From: Metellina segmentata
Lineage: Eukaryota; Arthropoda; Arachnida; Araneae; Tetragnathidae
Assembly: GCA_947359465.1 (NCBI GenBank)
Contig: OX375877.1
Coordinates: forward strand, 51,312,744-51,376,743
Direction: 5' to 3'
Length of the DNA: 64,000 nt
This document shows, piece after piece, positions 41,434-52,175 of the stretch; position 1 is the stretch's first letter; each line of letters starts with the position of its first letter. The notes under the pieces were generated by a model. The model ran no database searches. It was given only the letters and a program-made list of their open reading frames with translations, and was not told the DNA's origin. The position numbers were made by a program, and so were the translations under genes.

Positions 41434-42654
41434 GATTAAATTCTAAACAGTTTCCCCCTTTGGACTCAAATATAACGTAAGGTACAAAATGAAAACTTTT
41501 CGAAACCGAAACCGTCCAGAATTCTGACTTACCTTATAGCCAAGCCTCAAGAAATATAACTCAAAGACAATAGAACAATAGAAAAGAAATAAATGTACAA
41601 AAACCAATTTTGTAACCCAAAAGACCTTCAAAAGAAAATTAATTATAAAAAATTTTTAATCAAAACACCATTTCAAATACAAAACAAATTTAAATTATTA
41701 ATTAAGATAAATAATCATCTACGACAACTAAAATCTCTTAAATTTCTATTTCACATAAATTCCAAATCAATACTAATTTCTATTATAAAAGCAAAATTTG
41801 CAATTAAGAAATTTTTTTTGTTTCGAAACCTGTTACGATAAATGGAAGTTATCACAAAAACAGAAGTAAAATTGTACATTAAATATAATAGTGCATAAAA
41901 CTTTAGACTTAAAACCGAAACCACTTATGTGGAACAGTTGCTTGATGGTACACAGGAAGTCCTTGAGCAGGAACCCAAAGTTCGAACTGGACTTTGCTGA
42001 CGATGACAGGACGGGATGCCCAAAAAGTTCGGACCGGATGGCCCTTTCGATGCTGAACACACACGCGTTTCACACACAGGAACAGGACGGGATGTCCCAA
42101 TTCTACTGACCGGACTAAGCTTCGTTGCTGGACACACGCAGTAACAGGCCACGTTTCATACACAGAAACAGAACGGGATATCCAAAAACATCGGACCGGA
42201 TGGCCCACTTCGTTGCTGCCGGACGCACGCAAATTCTCCACTCGCGAGGACGGGATGTCCACAAACTTCGGACCGGATGGCCCCCTTCGTTGCTGCCGGA
42301 CGCACGCAAATACTCTACTCACGAGGACGGGATGTCCACAAACTTCGGACCGGATGGCCCCTTCGTTGCTGCCGGACGCACGCAAATACTCCACTCACGA
42401 GGACGGGATGTCCACAAACTTCGGACCGGATGGCCTTCTTCGTTGCTGCAGGACGCACGCAAATATTCCACTCACGAGGACGGGATGTCCAAAAACTTCA
42501 GACTGGATGGCCTTCTTCGTTGCTGCAGGACGCACGCAAATTTTCGCTGAACACAGGACGAGATGTCCACAGTTTATTCTCAAATCAGGACGGGATGTCC
42601 AAGACTTCAATTTAATGGGAACGATCACAGTGCATGCCACCATTAATAGGTAGC
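41434..42654 (-). other. Gypsy C leader region
   Basis: Untranslated leader between the 5' LTR and gag ATG. Its LTR-proximal half is the 77-bp minisatellite; the rest (41434-41990) is AT-rich. No primer-binding site starting with TGG directly follows the LTR. The first TGG on the minus strand is about 13 bases in (TGGTGGCATGC), so the primer is unclear. Confidence 0.7.
42009..42600. repeat. 77-bp minisatellite in gypsy C leader
   Basis: Units begin GGACGGGATGTCC and contain TCGGACCGGATGGCC, TTCGTTGCTGC and GGACGCACGCAAA. Starts are near 42009, 42085, 42171, 42248, 42325, 42401, 42478 and 42555, with a last partial unit near 42586. The central four are nearly identical at 76-77 bp spacing. 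It is GC-richer than its surroundings. Open frames across it are by-products of the period. Confidence 0.9.
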
Positions 42655-43064
42655 TGTAACGTCGTGATAAAAGAAATATACTTTTTTAAAGAAATAAAGA
42701 AAAATTTATTTACAATATGGTAGCGACATCACCGTTACAACTACCTCTCATCATACGTTTTAAACATAACGGCTGAAACACGCCATTCCAACACTGCACT
42801 CAGTCCACACTTCAACGAAGCATCCAATCGACTCTAAAAAGCCGTTACAAAAAAATATCTTTTCACCAACGTTATACATAAAAGAAAAAAAATGAACTTC
42901 CGGGAAAACCATTTAAGCTCACATAAATATGTCAAAAGAAAAGATTTCCTTTCCAAGAGTAATAAGAAGTATAAATAAACACAGGAAGTATCACAATATC
43001 TTGGAATAAGGAAAAAGAAATATTATCATAACATTTAAAAGATATTCCGGAAGTGTACGTTACA
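42655..43064 (-). repeat. Gypsy C 5' LTR
   Basis: 410 bp, one substitution from the 3' LTR (position about 42946). Confidence 0.95.
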
Positions 43065-43068
43065 GGGC

Positions 43069-44779
43069 AAAGAGATAACGAGATGGTGCGAGGCCTGTCA
43101 CAACTGTCAGTTAAGAAGGAGGACGAACTCCAATTGAAGCGGTAGGAAGGCCTGAGTTGCCGTTTCAGGTGGTTAATGCGGACATTTTTGGGCCAGTAGA
43201 GCCTAAATCTTCAAGGGGGCATCAGTACGTGTTATGCATTATGGACCAACACAGTAGATGGCCGGAGGCGGTACCTTTGAGATCGTTAACTGCGAAGGCA
43301 ACCTGTGAGGCATTCACTGAGGTGTTCATGAGGATGGGGGTCCCACGGACTATCGCTATGGATAATGGGACAAATTTTGCATCCCGGTTAACCAAGGAAT
43401 TTTTGGGTAAGTTGGGCGTATAACCCCAAAGTTTTCGACACCTGGATACCCTCCCGCGAACGGATTAGTGGAAAGGTTTATAGGGACCATGAAAAATATG
43501 CTTCATCATGCTATTAGTGATCAAGGAAGAGAGTGGGATAAATTACTACCCTATTTATTATGGGCGTATAGAGAAGCAGCAAGTTCCACTACGGGTGTAC
43601 CACCGTTCATGTTAATGTACGGTCGTTTACCGGAAGGCCCGTTGGTGATTTTAAAATCCAGTTGGGTGGAAGAAGCCGTGATACCTCAAGGAGTGGGGGA
43701 ATCAGTCTCAGAATATCTCAGGTCACTCAGAGATAGGCTAAAATCGGCTCAGGAATTCGCTACGACACAGGCTGAAGTACAACAGGCACGGTACGTCCAT
43801 CACCACAATTTAAGGTCCTCCAATCGACAGTTCGGACTGGGTGATGAAGTAGTTGTCCTGGTTCCCGACAGTACAAACAAGCTTTGTTCGAGATGGATGG
43901 GGCCAGGAGAAATAGTGGAAGTCAAATCACCCCACTCGTATATAGTGAAGTTGTCAGATGGTAGTTCCCGTCATTTACATCAAAATAAGATACGCAAGTA
44001 CGTACAACCCATCGGGGCAGTGGGAGTAATATATGAGTCAGACGAAGAATTCGGAGAAGTCCTGCACGCGCCTATTGACAAACCAATAAACGGCAGGCAA
44101 GATATCGAGACGTTCGGTAAGAGCAAGGGACTTGATCACTTACGAGGACATCAGAAACGAGAATTGTGTTCTTTGTTGAACGGGTTTGGCTCTCTATTCA
44201 ATGGAGAGATGAGGAAAGCCAATGTAGGGTCCCACACAATTCGACTGAAACCGGGCGTAGAACGGAAACAACCGCACATTTATAGGATACACGAGTCAAT
44301 TAAACCGCAGGTCGAGAAGCAGATTGAGGAGTTGATAATGAGGGAGCTCATTGAACCGTCTACAGCGGAGATTGCCTACCCCATAGTCTGTGTGGCAAAA
44401 AAGGATGGTACTGTACGGTTGTGTTGCGACTATCGAGGTCTCAATGCGGAGAGTCAGATTGTAGCGTTCCCAATGCAAAATTCGGATGAATTAAGATTCA
44501 AGGCAGGACGTGCAAAATTCCTAACTACGCTCGACCTTTTAAAGGGATATTGGGAGATTCCGATGGAGGAGAGTTCGAAAGAACTAACTAGTTTTGTGTC
44601 ACCCAAAGGGCAATACCAATGGAGGGTCATGCCATTTGGACTCTCTGGAGCCGCAGCCACTTTCCAAAGGGTTATGAACCAAGCGTTGAGGGCACTCTCA
44701 GATTACGCAGAGAGCTTTATAGATGATATAATAATTTATTCTCAGACATGGGAGGACCACTTGACTTCCAGAAAATTTA
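43069..44779 (+). pseudogene. Gypsy B pol continued: integrase core, GPY/F module, RT
   Basis: It resumes the integrase finger with the two Cys (WCEACHNCQLRRRTN), then the core: NADIFGPVEP (first Asp), AMDNGTNFAS (second Asp), a frameshift at about 43415-43425, and GLVERFIGTMK (Glu). MGPGEIVEVKSPHSYIV is the GPY/F-like part (about 43900). RT follows directly with LCCDYRGLN, TTLDLLKGYWEI, MPFGLSGAAATF and active site FIDDIIIYS (about 44715). Coding ends about 44779 where an unrelated repeat begins. Integrase before RT is therefore seen in B as well as C. Dead copy. Confidence 0.9.
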
Positions 44780-45277
44780 AAGCTTTACAGATCTGATTTT
44801 TCTGTAATTGAATGGAATTTTTGTAATTTTGAGCAGAAGTTGTACCGCGGGGTTCATAGAAATCAAATTTTTCAACCAATAGAACCCAGATTATTTTCAT
44901 TTAAAGGTATAAATAAATATTCACTATGGGCAAATTGTTCTCCAGCCAATTAATATTTCATATTATAATATTTCATCAGTCTTATAGATATAATCCGTTT
45001 CTAAGCTCGTGGCAGCTGAAGAATTTGTACCACAAAGAATCATTAAAAATCCATCAATAACACTGTCAGGAAAATTAGAAATTCCTCAATCCTGGAATGC
45101 TTTGACAAAACAGTGATCCTACCTCCAGGGTTCTTACTGCTGAAAGTTGGAAGGCTATATTGAGCACTCTGAAGTTTAGTGAAAAAAAGTGAGCTTTTGA
45201 TCCAAGCCTGATCTAGAGAATGAATATGGAAACAACGTTACACATTTAATAATATTTTATGTACAATATTATGGAGA

Positions 45278-45466
45278 TTAATACCTGCATTGAACAGAAC
45301 CTTCTGTAACAATTGTAGAATTCAGTTCAACAGCCTTGGGCTCAGGTAGATCAACAGGTTGAATTAAACTCTCAGATGAAGAATTGAGAGGTGGAAACTG
45401 AGCAGCAGGTAAGTCATGGAAAACCTGTTGCTTTTCGTCATCAAGCTTGCCTGCTTCTTTTAGCAC
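45278..45466 (-). pseudogene. Unrecognised coding-like stretch, copy 1
   Basis: The minus-strand frame has FHDLPAAQFPPLNSSSESL then QPVDLPEPKAVELNSTIV, also found at 53922-54152 with few changes. No domain is recognised and no function is assigned. It lies downstream (in minus-strand sense) of the SGNH-like region in both blocks. Confidence 0.35.
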
Positions 45467-45679
45467 TGCAACAGAGAGTTAAATGCTAGATGAAAGTTTC
45501 CTTTCCTGTTAAAAATAGTAGGCCCTTCCTTGCCATACTACCTTTCCAAGTGACTGGGATCTACAAAAAGAATTATTTTGCTTCTTTGGCAGTAGAAAAA
45601 CAGCCTGTGGTTTAGAAGATAGGTTTTTGTGTTCACTTTCTGCAGAAAAAGTATCTGCTTGCTTTTCAAGGGAGAGAGA

Positions 45680-46095
45680 TAGTTATCGCAATACAATATG
45701 ACTGAGATCACAATGCACGTCTCTTGGTTACAGTTTATTATGTTTTGCAACAGGTCCTCAAATTTTGAGAAGCATTTCTAAAGGCAATCATAGATGTTAT
45801 TGGTACCTACATGAACCAGAATCAAGTCACGATTCTTTAAAGATGAAACCTTATTCGTTACACGTTCAATGGTGATTCCTGGAAAAGCTAGAACATGTAT
45901 TACATTACCATGTAATTGTGATGGTAAATACTGATCTACGTATTTGACCATCGAATCCACACCAATAATTAAATCCTTCATAGTTGCACTACAATTTTTG
46001 GACAATTTACAGACAGGAAGAGCAATTAAGAGAAGGGCAGAGAAACTAGTCAAAGAAGAAACAATCAACAAAGACTGCAGCACAAATGCAATCAC
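45680..46095 (-). pseudogene. SGNH/GDSL hydrolase-like domain fragment
   Basis: Minus-strand frame with DLIIGVDSMVKYVDQYLP, where the block I GDS motif is disturbed to GVDS. VIHVLAFPGITIERVTNKV follows, and then the block III motif LVHVGTNNIYD, with Gly and Asn typical of SGNH hydrolases. After a break the frame seems to continue with FEDLLQNIINCNQETCIVIS (about 45700-45760). SGNH-like domains are found in some retroelement proteins, which could explain this one in a dispersed repeat. The partner block keeps only the LVHVGTNN end (about 54480-54600). Broken, with no evidence of expression. Confidence 0.5.
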
Positions 46096-46569
46096 TCAAT
46101 TTTTAAAATTCAAAATGAACTCATAAAATAATTCAACAAAGAGTAAAAGTCACGAAAGCGAACAATGGAAACACAACGAGCGAAAAGCAAACAGTAAAAA
46201 ATATTTGAGAACTGACATACACAAGAAATACAAAAATGAATATCACAAACAAAATAACTTTTAAAATAACAAAATATATTATGTAAGAAAAAGGATAAAC
46301 GATTCCAGGCAAGCTTCGCAATATCAAGGAGCGTAATCAAATCCACAGACAGGCACCGAGCCTTCCTAAGCGACTGGCGTGATTTTCCACTACAATGCAT
46401 TCCAAACTTGGCTTAAACTGAGTTGGCTCCCATGCCAAAAAAGTTTTTGAGCCAAGACGGCGAAATCTATAGCGACCTCCGAAATTCTGTAGCAACCTAG
46501 TGTGCCCCTAGGCGCTGCATTTCGCACCCAAAAGAAACTTTTGTTTACGCTGCTTCCTAGGCTAGCTAT

Positions 46570-46760
46570 GAAGTCCTCACGTTGGGTTGGCGTGGAAGTT
46601 TGGAGAGTGAGGTGCCAGCTCAGGTGTTGCTTCGTCATCTGACCGTGGTTCAAAATTACTAGGCGTTGTCCTCGGATCTTTCCCTTAAGGGACTGATTCC
46701 GGACCGTCGTCAATAGCCCGTTGTGTTGCTCTAGTACGACGTTAACTAAAATTACCATTA
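46570..46760 (+). mobile_element. tRNA-derived SINE copy 8, strongly 5'-truncated
   Basis: Starts in the body at GAAGTCCTCACGTTGGG and runs to the ATTACCATTA tail. The tRNA head is absent. No clear TSD was found. It sits exactly between the two duplicated blocks. Confidence 0.8.
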
Positions 46761-48034
46761 CCAAATAAGTAAGTAGTTACATATTTAAAGTAAAGTCGAA
46801 CTGGAACAATACAACGGGCTATTGGCGACGATCCAGGATCAATACCGTAAAGGAAGATCCGAGATCTAAATAGGAATAACGTTTAGTATCTCTATCACAA
46901 TTTAACTAATTCACAATAAATTTGGTACACTTAATTTTTGAGGGTTGCGAGTATGAATCCAACAAAAACCATCTTGTACAAAGTAAGATGAGGTACTTTT
47001 AATTAACGTCGTACTAGAGCAACACAGCAGGCTATTGACAACGGTCCGGGAGCAATCCCGACGGGAAAGATCCGAGTACAACACCACGTAAATCTGAACC
47101 ACGGTCAGATGACAATGTGGAAAACTTAGAAAGTCTGGTGCCAGCTGAGGTATATGCTCGTCATCTGACCGTAGTTCTAAATAACAAGGTGCTGGCATCA
47201 AACCTCTCTTTCCTTCGGAGTTGATACCGGACCGTCACCAATAGCCCGTTGAGTTGCTCCAATGTGACGTTAATTAAAAAATACCATCCTAATTTTTTGT
47301 GTTGAATGTTTTCGGCCGACTAATCGTAAATGGTCGACTTTGGAAAGGGCATGCCTACCTTTTCAGAGACTTAGGTATCATGCGGTGCCTCAGTTTGCTT
47401 GAGAAAAACGTTTTGTTAAAAATTTCAGGATGTCGATCGAATGAGCCAATTGAAATTTCATTTTCAATCGCAGACCCCTTCATCGGATTATTTAGTATGT
47501 CGAATTCGAGGCCGGTATCTTTTCCATTCCTGTCTGTCAACGCTTTGAACACATTTTGATAGAGCTGAATTTTTCTCGAGATAGAAGTCACGACAGTATT
47601 AAGGTGCACCCAAGATATGTTTTCCTCCCATGTCAAGTGATTGTCGACTCTATCCAACACGTCCCATATTCCTGTCAAGCGATTCTTGTCAAACGATTGG
47701 GGTGAAACTAAACATTTCTTCAAAGGTCATTCTGCCTTGAAATGATTTCAGTGGGACTCCACCAGAAAAAAATGAATCATGTGAATACCATCATGAACAG
47801 AACGTAAACGTATGAAGGTGTTTGGCTGTTCACCATTGTGAAACCCTTACCGGATTGATAGGATTCATACGTCTCTACAGATTTAACGTACACGAGTCCC
47901 TACTAGGGGTTGTGAATGACTCCATGCACTCTAATCATCATCCTTGCTATGAAATGTTTTGTAAAGTCAGCAATAGACATTCTAAGCCTGAATATAAAAT
48001 CTGAATTGTCTCAATGAGACATCTTCACATAGTT
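46761..48034. repeat. Duplicated unclassified element, copy 2 (partner 30552-32498)
   Basis: Collinear with copy 1 minus its two SINEs, so it preserves both empty sites (about 46905-46915 and 47290-47301). Includes the inverted SINE-tail pair at 46995-47281. Confidence 0.85.
47355..47723 (-). pseudogene. Unrecognised coding-like stretch, copy 2
   Basis: 122-codon minus-strand frame with FDKNRLTGIWDVLDRVDN, then LYQNVFKALTDRNGKDTGLEF. It is longer than the copy at 31802-32089 because the poly-C tract there is absent here. Not recognised. Confidence 0.35.
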
Positions 48035-49446
48035 TTCATATCCTCAAGAGATTTGCTTCGTGAAAGGCGATTGTTCGCTATTCAGCAGTGTAGTATTCGT
48101 TTTTTCATGATAAAATTTAATATGATTTGAAAATAAGAATCGTTGGAAAACATAGCATGCCTTTTTTATTTGATTTTATTGCTGTATTTAATAAAAAATA
48201 GAACATCTTTTGTGCATCATATAAATAGATTACAATTCCTATGCGCTAAGTTCTTGTGTCTAATTAGCGTAGTACAAAGATGTTTAGTTATGTTTACACA
48301 TATATTTGAGTATGTATTCAATTCATTGAACGCGATTAACACTCTATTAAGGACATCCTATTTTATTTTAAAATAACCGGTTTGCAATTACAGATTACTT
48401 AGAGGATTTATTCTTTTAAAAAAAATCAGTGTCATCGTAGTTGTTAACCTTTACTCACCATGTGCAGATCCCGTGTGAAATATAACAGGACAACTATACA
48501 AAATTGGAAATCATTAACTACAGTATTGTTTGAAAAGTGCATGAGTACGAGTACTAAGGAACATAACTAGAGTTTTTATGAAAAACTGCAAATTAGAGCA
48601 ACCAAACCGCCGGAAGATTTCTTAGACGTGAATGGAAATATTCTACAATTAACTTTAAGTTTAAAGGGGCTTATCACAATTTCCACAGAATACCTAATGT
48701 GGCGTAGTGGAAAGTATTTTAATTAAAACAAATTTGATAACAATTTGAAGAGAGTAATAGAAATGAAGCACAGGTTGTATCTATTATTTCGAAAGTATCG
48801 GCAAGACATATTGCGAGGAGTACTAGAGTTTCGAGAGGTTTCCATTTGATGTGTGTGTGTGTGTGTGTTGAATTCTTCAGTTATTGGAGTCTTGTTTAGC
48901 GATTCATAGAAAATATACGCGTCAATATTCCATAAATAAAATTTTAAAACAATCAATATCAAAACTATATTTATTTCCTTTGTGGAGAAGTAAGCTCCAT
49001 GCATGAAAAATTGTGACTAAGCAATGGATTGCATGGAAAGTAAAAATTTTCTGATTTCTCTAATTTGAATTAGTATTACTAAGAACTAATTTAATATATA
49101 TATTGTTCAAAATATATTCTTTAATCATTAGATTCATGTTAAACCATTTGTAGAAAGTATGTGCATTTGTAATAGGCAAATTAAATTTTGAAAAAGAGCT
49201 TTATTTTAAACAGCATACAACAATAACTCCAAAATATCCCTAAAAGAAAGTACTAATAGAAATAAACAAAAAACATTTGCAAACTATTTTTAGATGAATT
49301 CGAACATTGCATATATGTCTTATTTTTCAAATCAAAAGGAAATTTAATCATGGAGCAAGAGTTGGTACTTTTTACTATCAACACCAGAAGAAGGGAAGTA
49401 TGACCGCAAATTAATTTGAAAGATGTATAAATATTTTATTCTCCCA
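48035..49446. other. Anonymous AT-rich stretch with a GT microsatellite
   Basis: A (GT)n run of about ten units lies at 48849-48870. Nothing else is supported. Confidence 0.5.
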
Positions 49447-49700
49447 CCAAGGGCCATGGTAGCCTGTTTGCTAGAGGAGCGGATTAGCAATCAAATGGTT
49501 TGGAGTTCGAAACTCGAACCAACCAAAGGCTTCTTCAGAGGCTTTCCCTTTGGTTTGTTTCTGTTGGGGGACATTCAAATGAGAGAACAGTAAGGTGTGT
49601 CATAGTTATCGTGCATTCTCTTGAAAATAACGTGAGAAAGTGTGAAAAAAACACTACACGAAATATGGCATTGGGACTATCATTTTTTCCAACGAAGAAT
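49447..49700 (+). repeat. tRNA-like SINE head, third family (candidate)
   Basis: GCCATGGTAGCCTGTTTGC and TTTGGAGTTCGAAACTCGAAC are box-A and box-B like at tRNA spacing. The following TTCTTCAGAGGCTTTCCCTT and GGGGGACATTCAAATGAGAG look like a SINE body. No duplication was found. Confidence 0.4.
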
Positions 49701-49802
49701 TTATAAGAAAGCTAGCTCCATTTTGTTTATGAAATAATAAAATTCATGTGTTCACACTTTGTGTTTCAACACTCTTCCGAAATATTACAAATATCTCTTC
49801 CT

Positions 49803-49895
49803 AGACCGGGATTCGAACCAAGTACCAAGAAGACGTGCGTGAATAACGTATTATTCCAATTTCCGATACAGTTACGCTCCTTCATTACTCGCCGA
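49803..49895 (-). repeat. tRNA-like relic on minus strand (candidate)
   Basis: On the minus strand, GGTTCGAATCCCGGTC is a good B box, preceded by an acceptor-like GCGAGTAATGAAGGAGCGTAA. Probably an old tRNA-derived SINE head. I could not fold a full cloverleaf. Confidence 0.35.
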
Positions 49896-49899
49896 CACT

Positions 49900-51764
49900 A
49901 CATCAGTTCTTGTTAACGCAAACTCACAAAGAATTGTGTAATTTTTTCAGACGTTGATTAATAAGTTTAATTTTGAGATTTTATTCCACATTGAGTAGTG
50001 CATAAAGATTCTGTACATTTGTTTGAATTCTCACACACACACATCCATTAAGTTTATTTAAAAAATACTATAAAACGTCATTAATTGTTGTTTGTGATGC
50101 CTCTACCCGTTAACTAAAGCAGCTTCAAATAATAAATGCGATTGAAACTTTACTAACTAATCCTGAGGTTAGGATGGCCATGTTTATACCATCCATAAAT
50201 TTCTATGGAAAGGGGACTGAGGGGAGGTTAATTATTAAATTTCTACGCAAAACTCTCCAACCATAATAAAGAAGCTATACTCCAAATCCCAGATACGACT
50301 ACCGTAGAAAAAAAGGTCGTTCAAAAAACGACCTAGATCCACTCTAAATAAATTGATGTTTGTTCATTCCTTTTCCACTCCAAATCCAAAATTGTTTCAG
50401 AGTTTGTCCTGTCTTTTCATGTTCTGCCCCTCAGTAGACCGGATATACCATTGGAAGCTTCCCAATGGGGGTACAGAAGATTTCTCAGAAAAGTGTCTAC
50501 GTATGGGAGACTGCGGTCCGGCCTTTTGTGAAGACAGCTGCGGACATCCATCCCCGTAGGCAATAGCTCACTCTTCTCTCTCGCAGTTCGCACAGAAGTT
50601 CCAATATTCGGTGTCCTGGTGTAATGAGGTGGAATGACTAGAGACCCCCACTATGTGAGGGGTCCGGTTCTTAGGAGAGATAAAAATCCCATCTCTTCAA
50701 GTTACTGTATGCGTATGCCTGTGGCGTGTTCGTTGAGAATAGAGATAAAGTAAACGCCAAACGGCATTCCTTTGTATTTTGTAAGCTGCACTCTGCCCAC
50801 TGGAATCGTCTACAGGAAAATCTTTCTCTTCGGGAAAAAGAAGTTGAATTGAAAATTTAGAACCATTTTCGAAACTATTATTATTGCTATTCTGCTTTAC
50901 TTTTTGAAATGAAAACTGTTTAATCTGAAGTACGATTAAAATCTTACGAAACACAAAAAAAAAAAGAAGAAGAAGAAGAAAGCAATTAATAAAATTATGT
51001 GACGTAAATTCTAAGAAAAAGATCGGAAATAAAAAATGTAAAGGTATGGTTTTCGCTTCTATCAAAACCACATGACATACGCTTTAAATTACGCACAACT
51101 GATTAGTTTAATATTTCAATACGTACTGAAAACTTAATGAAGTGCGATAGTTGGTGGAGTTCGAATGACTTGGTGAAGCGGATGACCAATGGGCCAGAAA
51201 TGCGATAAAGAATTTGGTTCTTTCTCACAAAAATTTATTATTATAAATGGATAATTAACCCTTTGAAAATTATACTAAATAAAATAGCTTTTGCAAACAA
51301 TGAAACTGGGTAAAGACGTATATAAATGTAATTTGTATATATATAACTAAATTAATTTTTTTAAGGGGTGATGAGTACTTGTATGTCTTTTCTAGAGTAA
51401 CTACTAGATATTACACTACCAAAAGTGAGAAATTTTATAGTCTTAATGTGCCTAGAACAGGCCTATACCAAGCTTTTACAGTTTGAAGATAATAAGACGT
51501 TCCACCACCCTAAAATTAATAAAATTTACCAGTCTTGTACTAAAAACTTATACAAATTACTTATAAGAAGTGACTTAACCAAAAACTGGTTCTTTAACAC
51601 TATGCTGCTAGCAGGTGACTAAATTTTTTAAATCTGAATTCCCTAAATCAAAGTGTATAGCTTTTTTTATTTTATTTCTGCGATATACTACCATTTAATT
51701 ATAAACATTTCAGATAAGAAACAAAATATGTTTCAAGATAAATATGTCACATAATGCATCAAGG
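49900..51764. other. Anonymous stretch, GC-richer at 50350-50700
   Basis: The part 50350-50700 is less AT-rich and includes ACTATGTGAGGGGTCCGG. It may be the tail of an unidentified repeat. A short GAA repeat is at 50963-50980. No gene is supported. Confidence 0.4.
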
Positions 51765-52175
51765 GGATATATGTATATATAGCAGAGTTGACGTCTGTCT
51801 GTCCTCTATACAGATCTACACCATTTGACCAGTCCACTCTAACACTTTCTTCATAACTCTGGGGGTAACGTAGGCAACATATTACCCCAGTTCTATTTGA
51901 CCTAGGTGTTCAGTGGGATTTAAAAGCAATTAGAAATCCTCATGGGAATAACATTTTTAGATTATTTTTACGATCACTGAAGAATTCAGACCAACCATAT
52001 GGTAGGTACACTCATCCTGCAAAAAGCACTGGCTGTTATATATTAACCCCTATTCTATTTTTCTTAGGTTTCGAGAGGGGTAAAAAACAATTCCGTGATC
52101 CAAATTGGAATAATATATATAATCTTTAATATCACAATTCGACCAATTCACAACAAATTTGGTACACTCTTTATT
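51765..52175. repeat. Unclassified dispersed repeat (partner at 30225-30551)
   Basis: CTGTCCTCTATACAGATCTA and CCATTTGACCAGTCCAC parallel the copy at 30255-30290. Ends were not determined. Confidence 0.55.

Larger units (their letters stand above)
36242..43064 (-). mobile_element. Ty3/gypsy element C, intact, integrase before RT
   Basis: 6.8-kb minus-strand element with 410-bp LTRs differing at one base (GATATCC against GATTTCC) and a 4-bp duplication GGGC (36238-36241 and 43065-43068). Order 5' to 3': LTR, leader with 77-bp minisatellite, gag-protease, pol as IN-RT-RNase H, purine tract, LTR. Both frames are uninterrupted. The order matches Gmr1-like elements. It is nested in element B. Confidence 0.95.
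32830..44779 (+). mobile_element. Ty3/gypsy element B, 3'-truncated, interrupted by element C
   Basis: Plus-strand element: 5' LTR, primer-binding site, leader, gag, protease, then integrase and RT. It is split at 36241/43065 by element C, with a GGGC duplication. Integrase precedes RT. Coding stops in RT at about 44779, where the sequence switches to an unrelated duplicated repeat, so RNase H and the 3' LTR are missing. Confidence 0.9.
44772..46542. repeat. Duplicated unclassified element, copy 1 (partner 53459-54943)
   Basis: From ATTTAAAGCTTTACAGAT to GCACCCAAAAGAAACTTT, nearly collinear with 53459-54943. This copy keeps about 300 bp (roughly 45921-46215) missing in the partner. It abuts truncated gypsy B at its left edge. 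Contains an SGNH-like stretch and other minus-strand frames. Confidence 0.85.

Noticed and set aside
42009..42600. Possible CRISPR array
   Set aside because: There are no unique spacers between repeats. The whole 77-bp unit is repeated, the host is a eukaryote, and no cas genes are present.
42125..42653. Frames of 110-160 codons on both strands in the 77-bp repeat
   Set aside because: A 77-bp period shifts frame every unit, giving long open frames by repetition. They are a by-product of the minisatellite.
46133..46400. Minus-strand frame with VDLITLLDIAKLAWNRL, possibly Tigger/pogo-like
   Set aside because: The resemblance to the LLDAI-AW motif of pogo-type transposases is short and the flanks do not support it. 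Not strong enough to name.
48849..48870. GT microsatellite as a regulatory element
   Set aside because: A simple repeat with no adjacent gene. Noted only.
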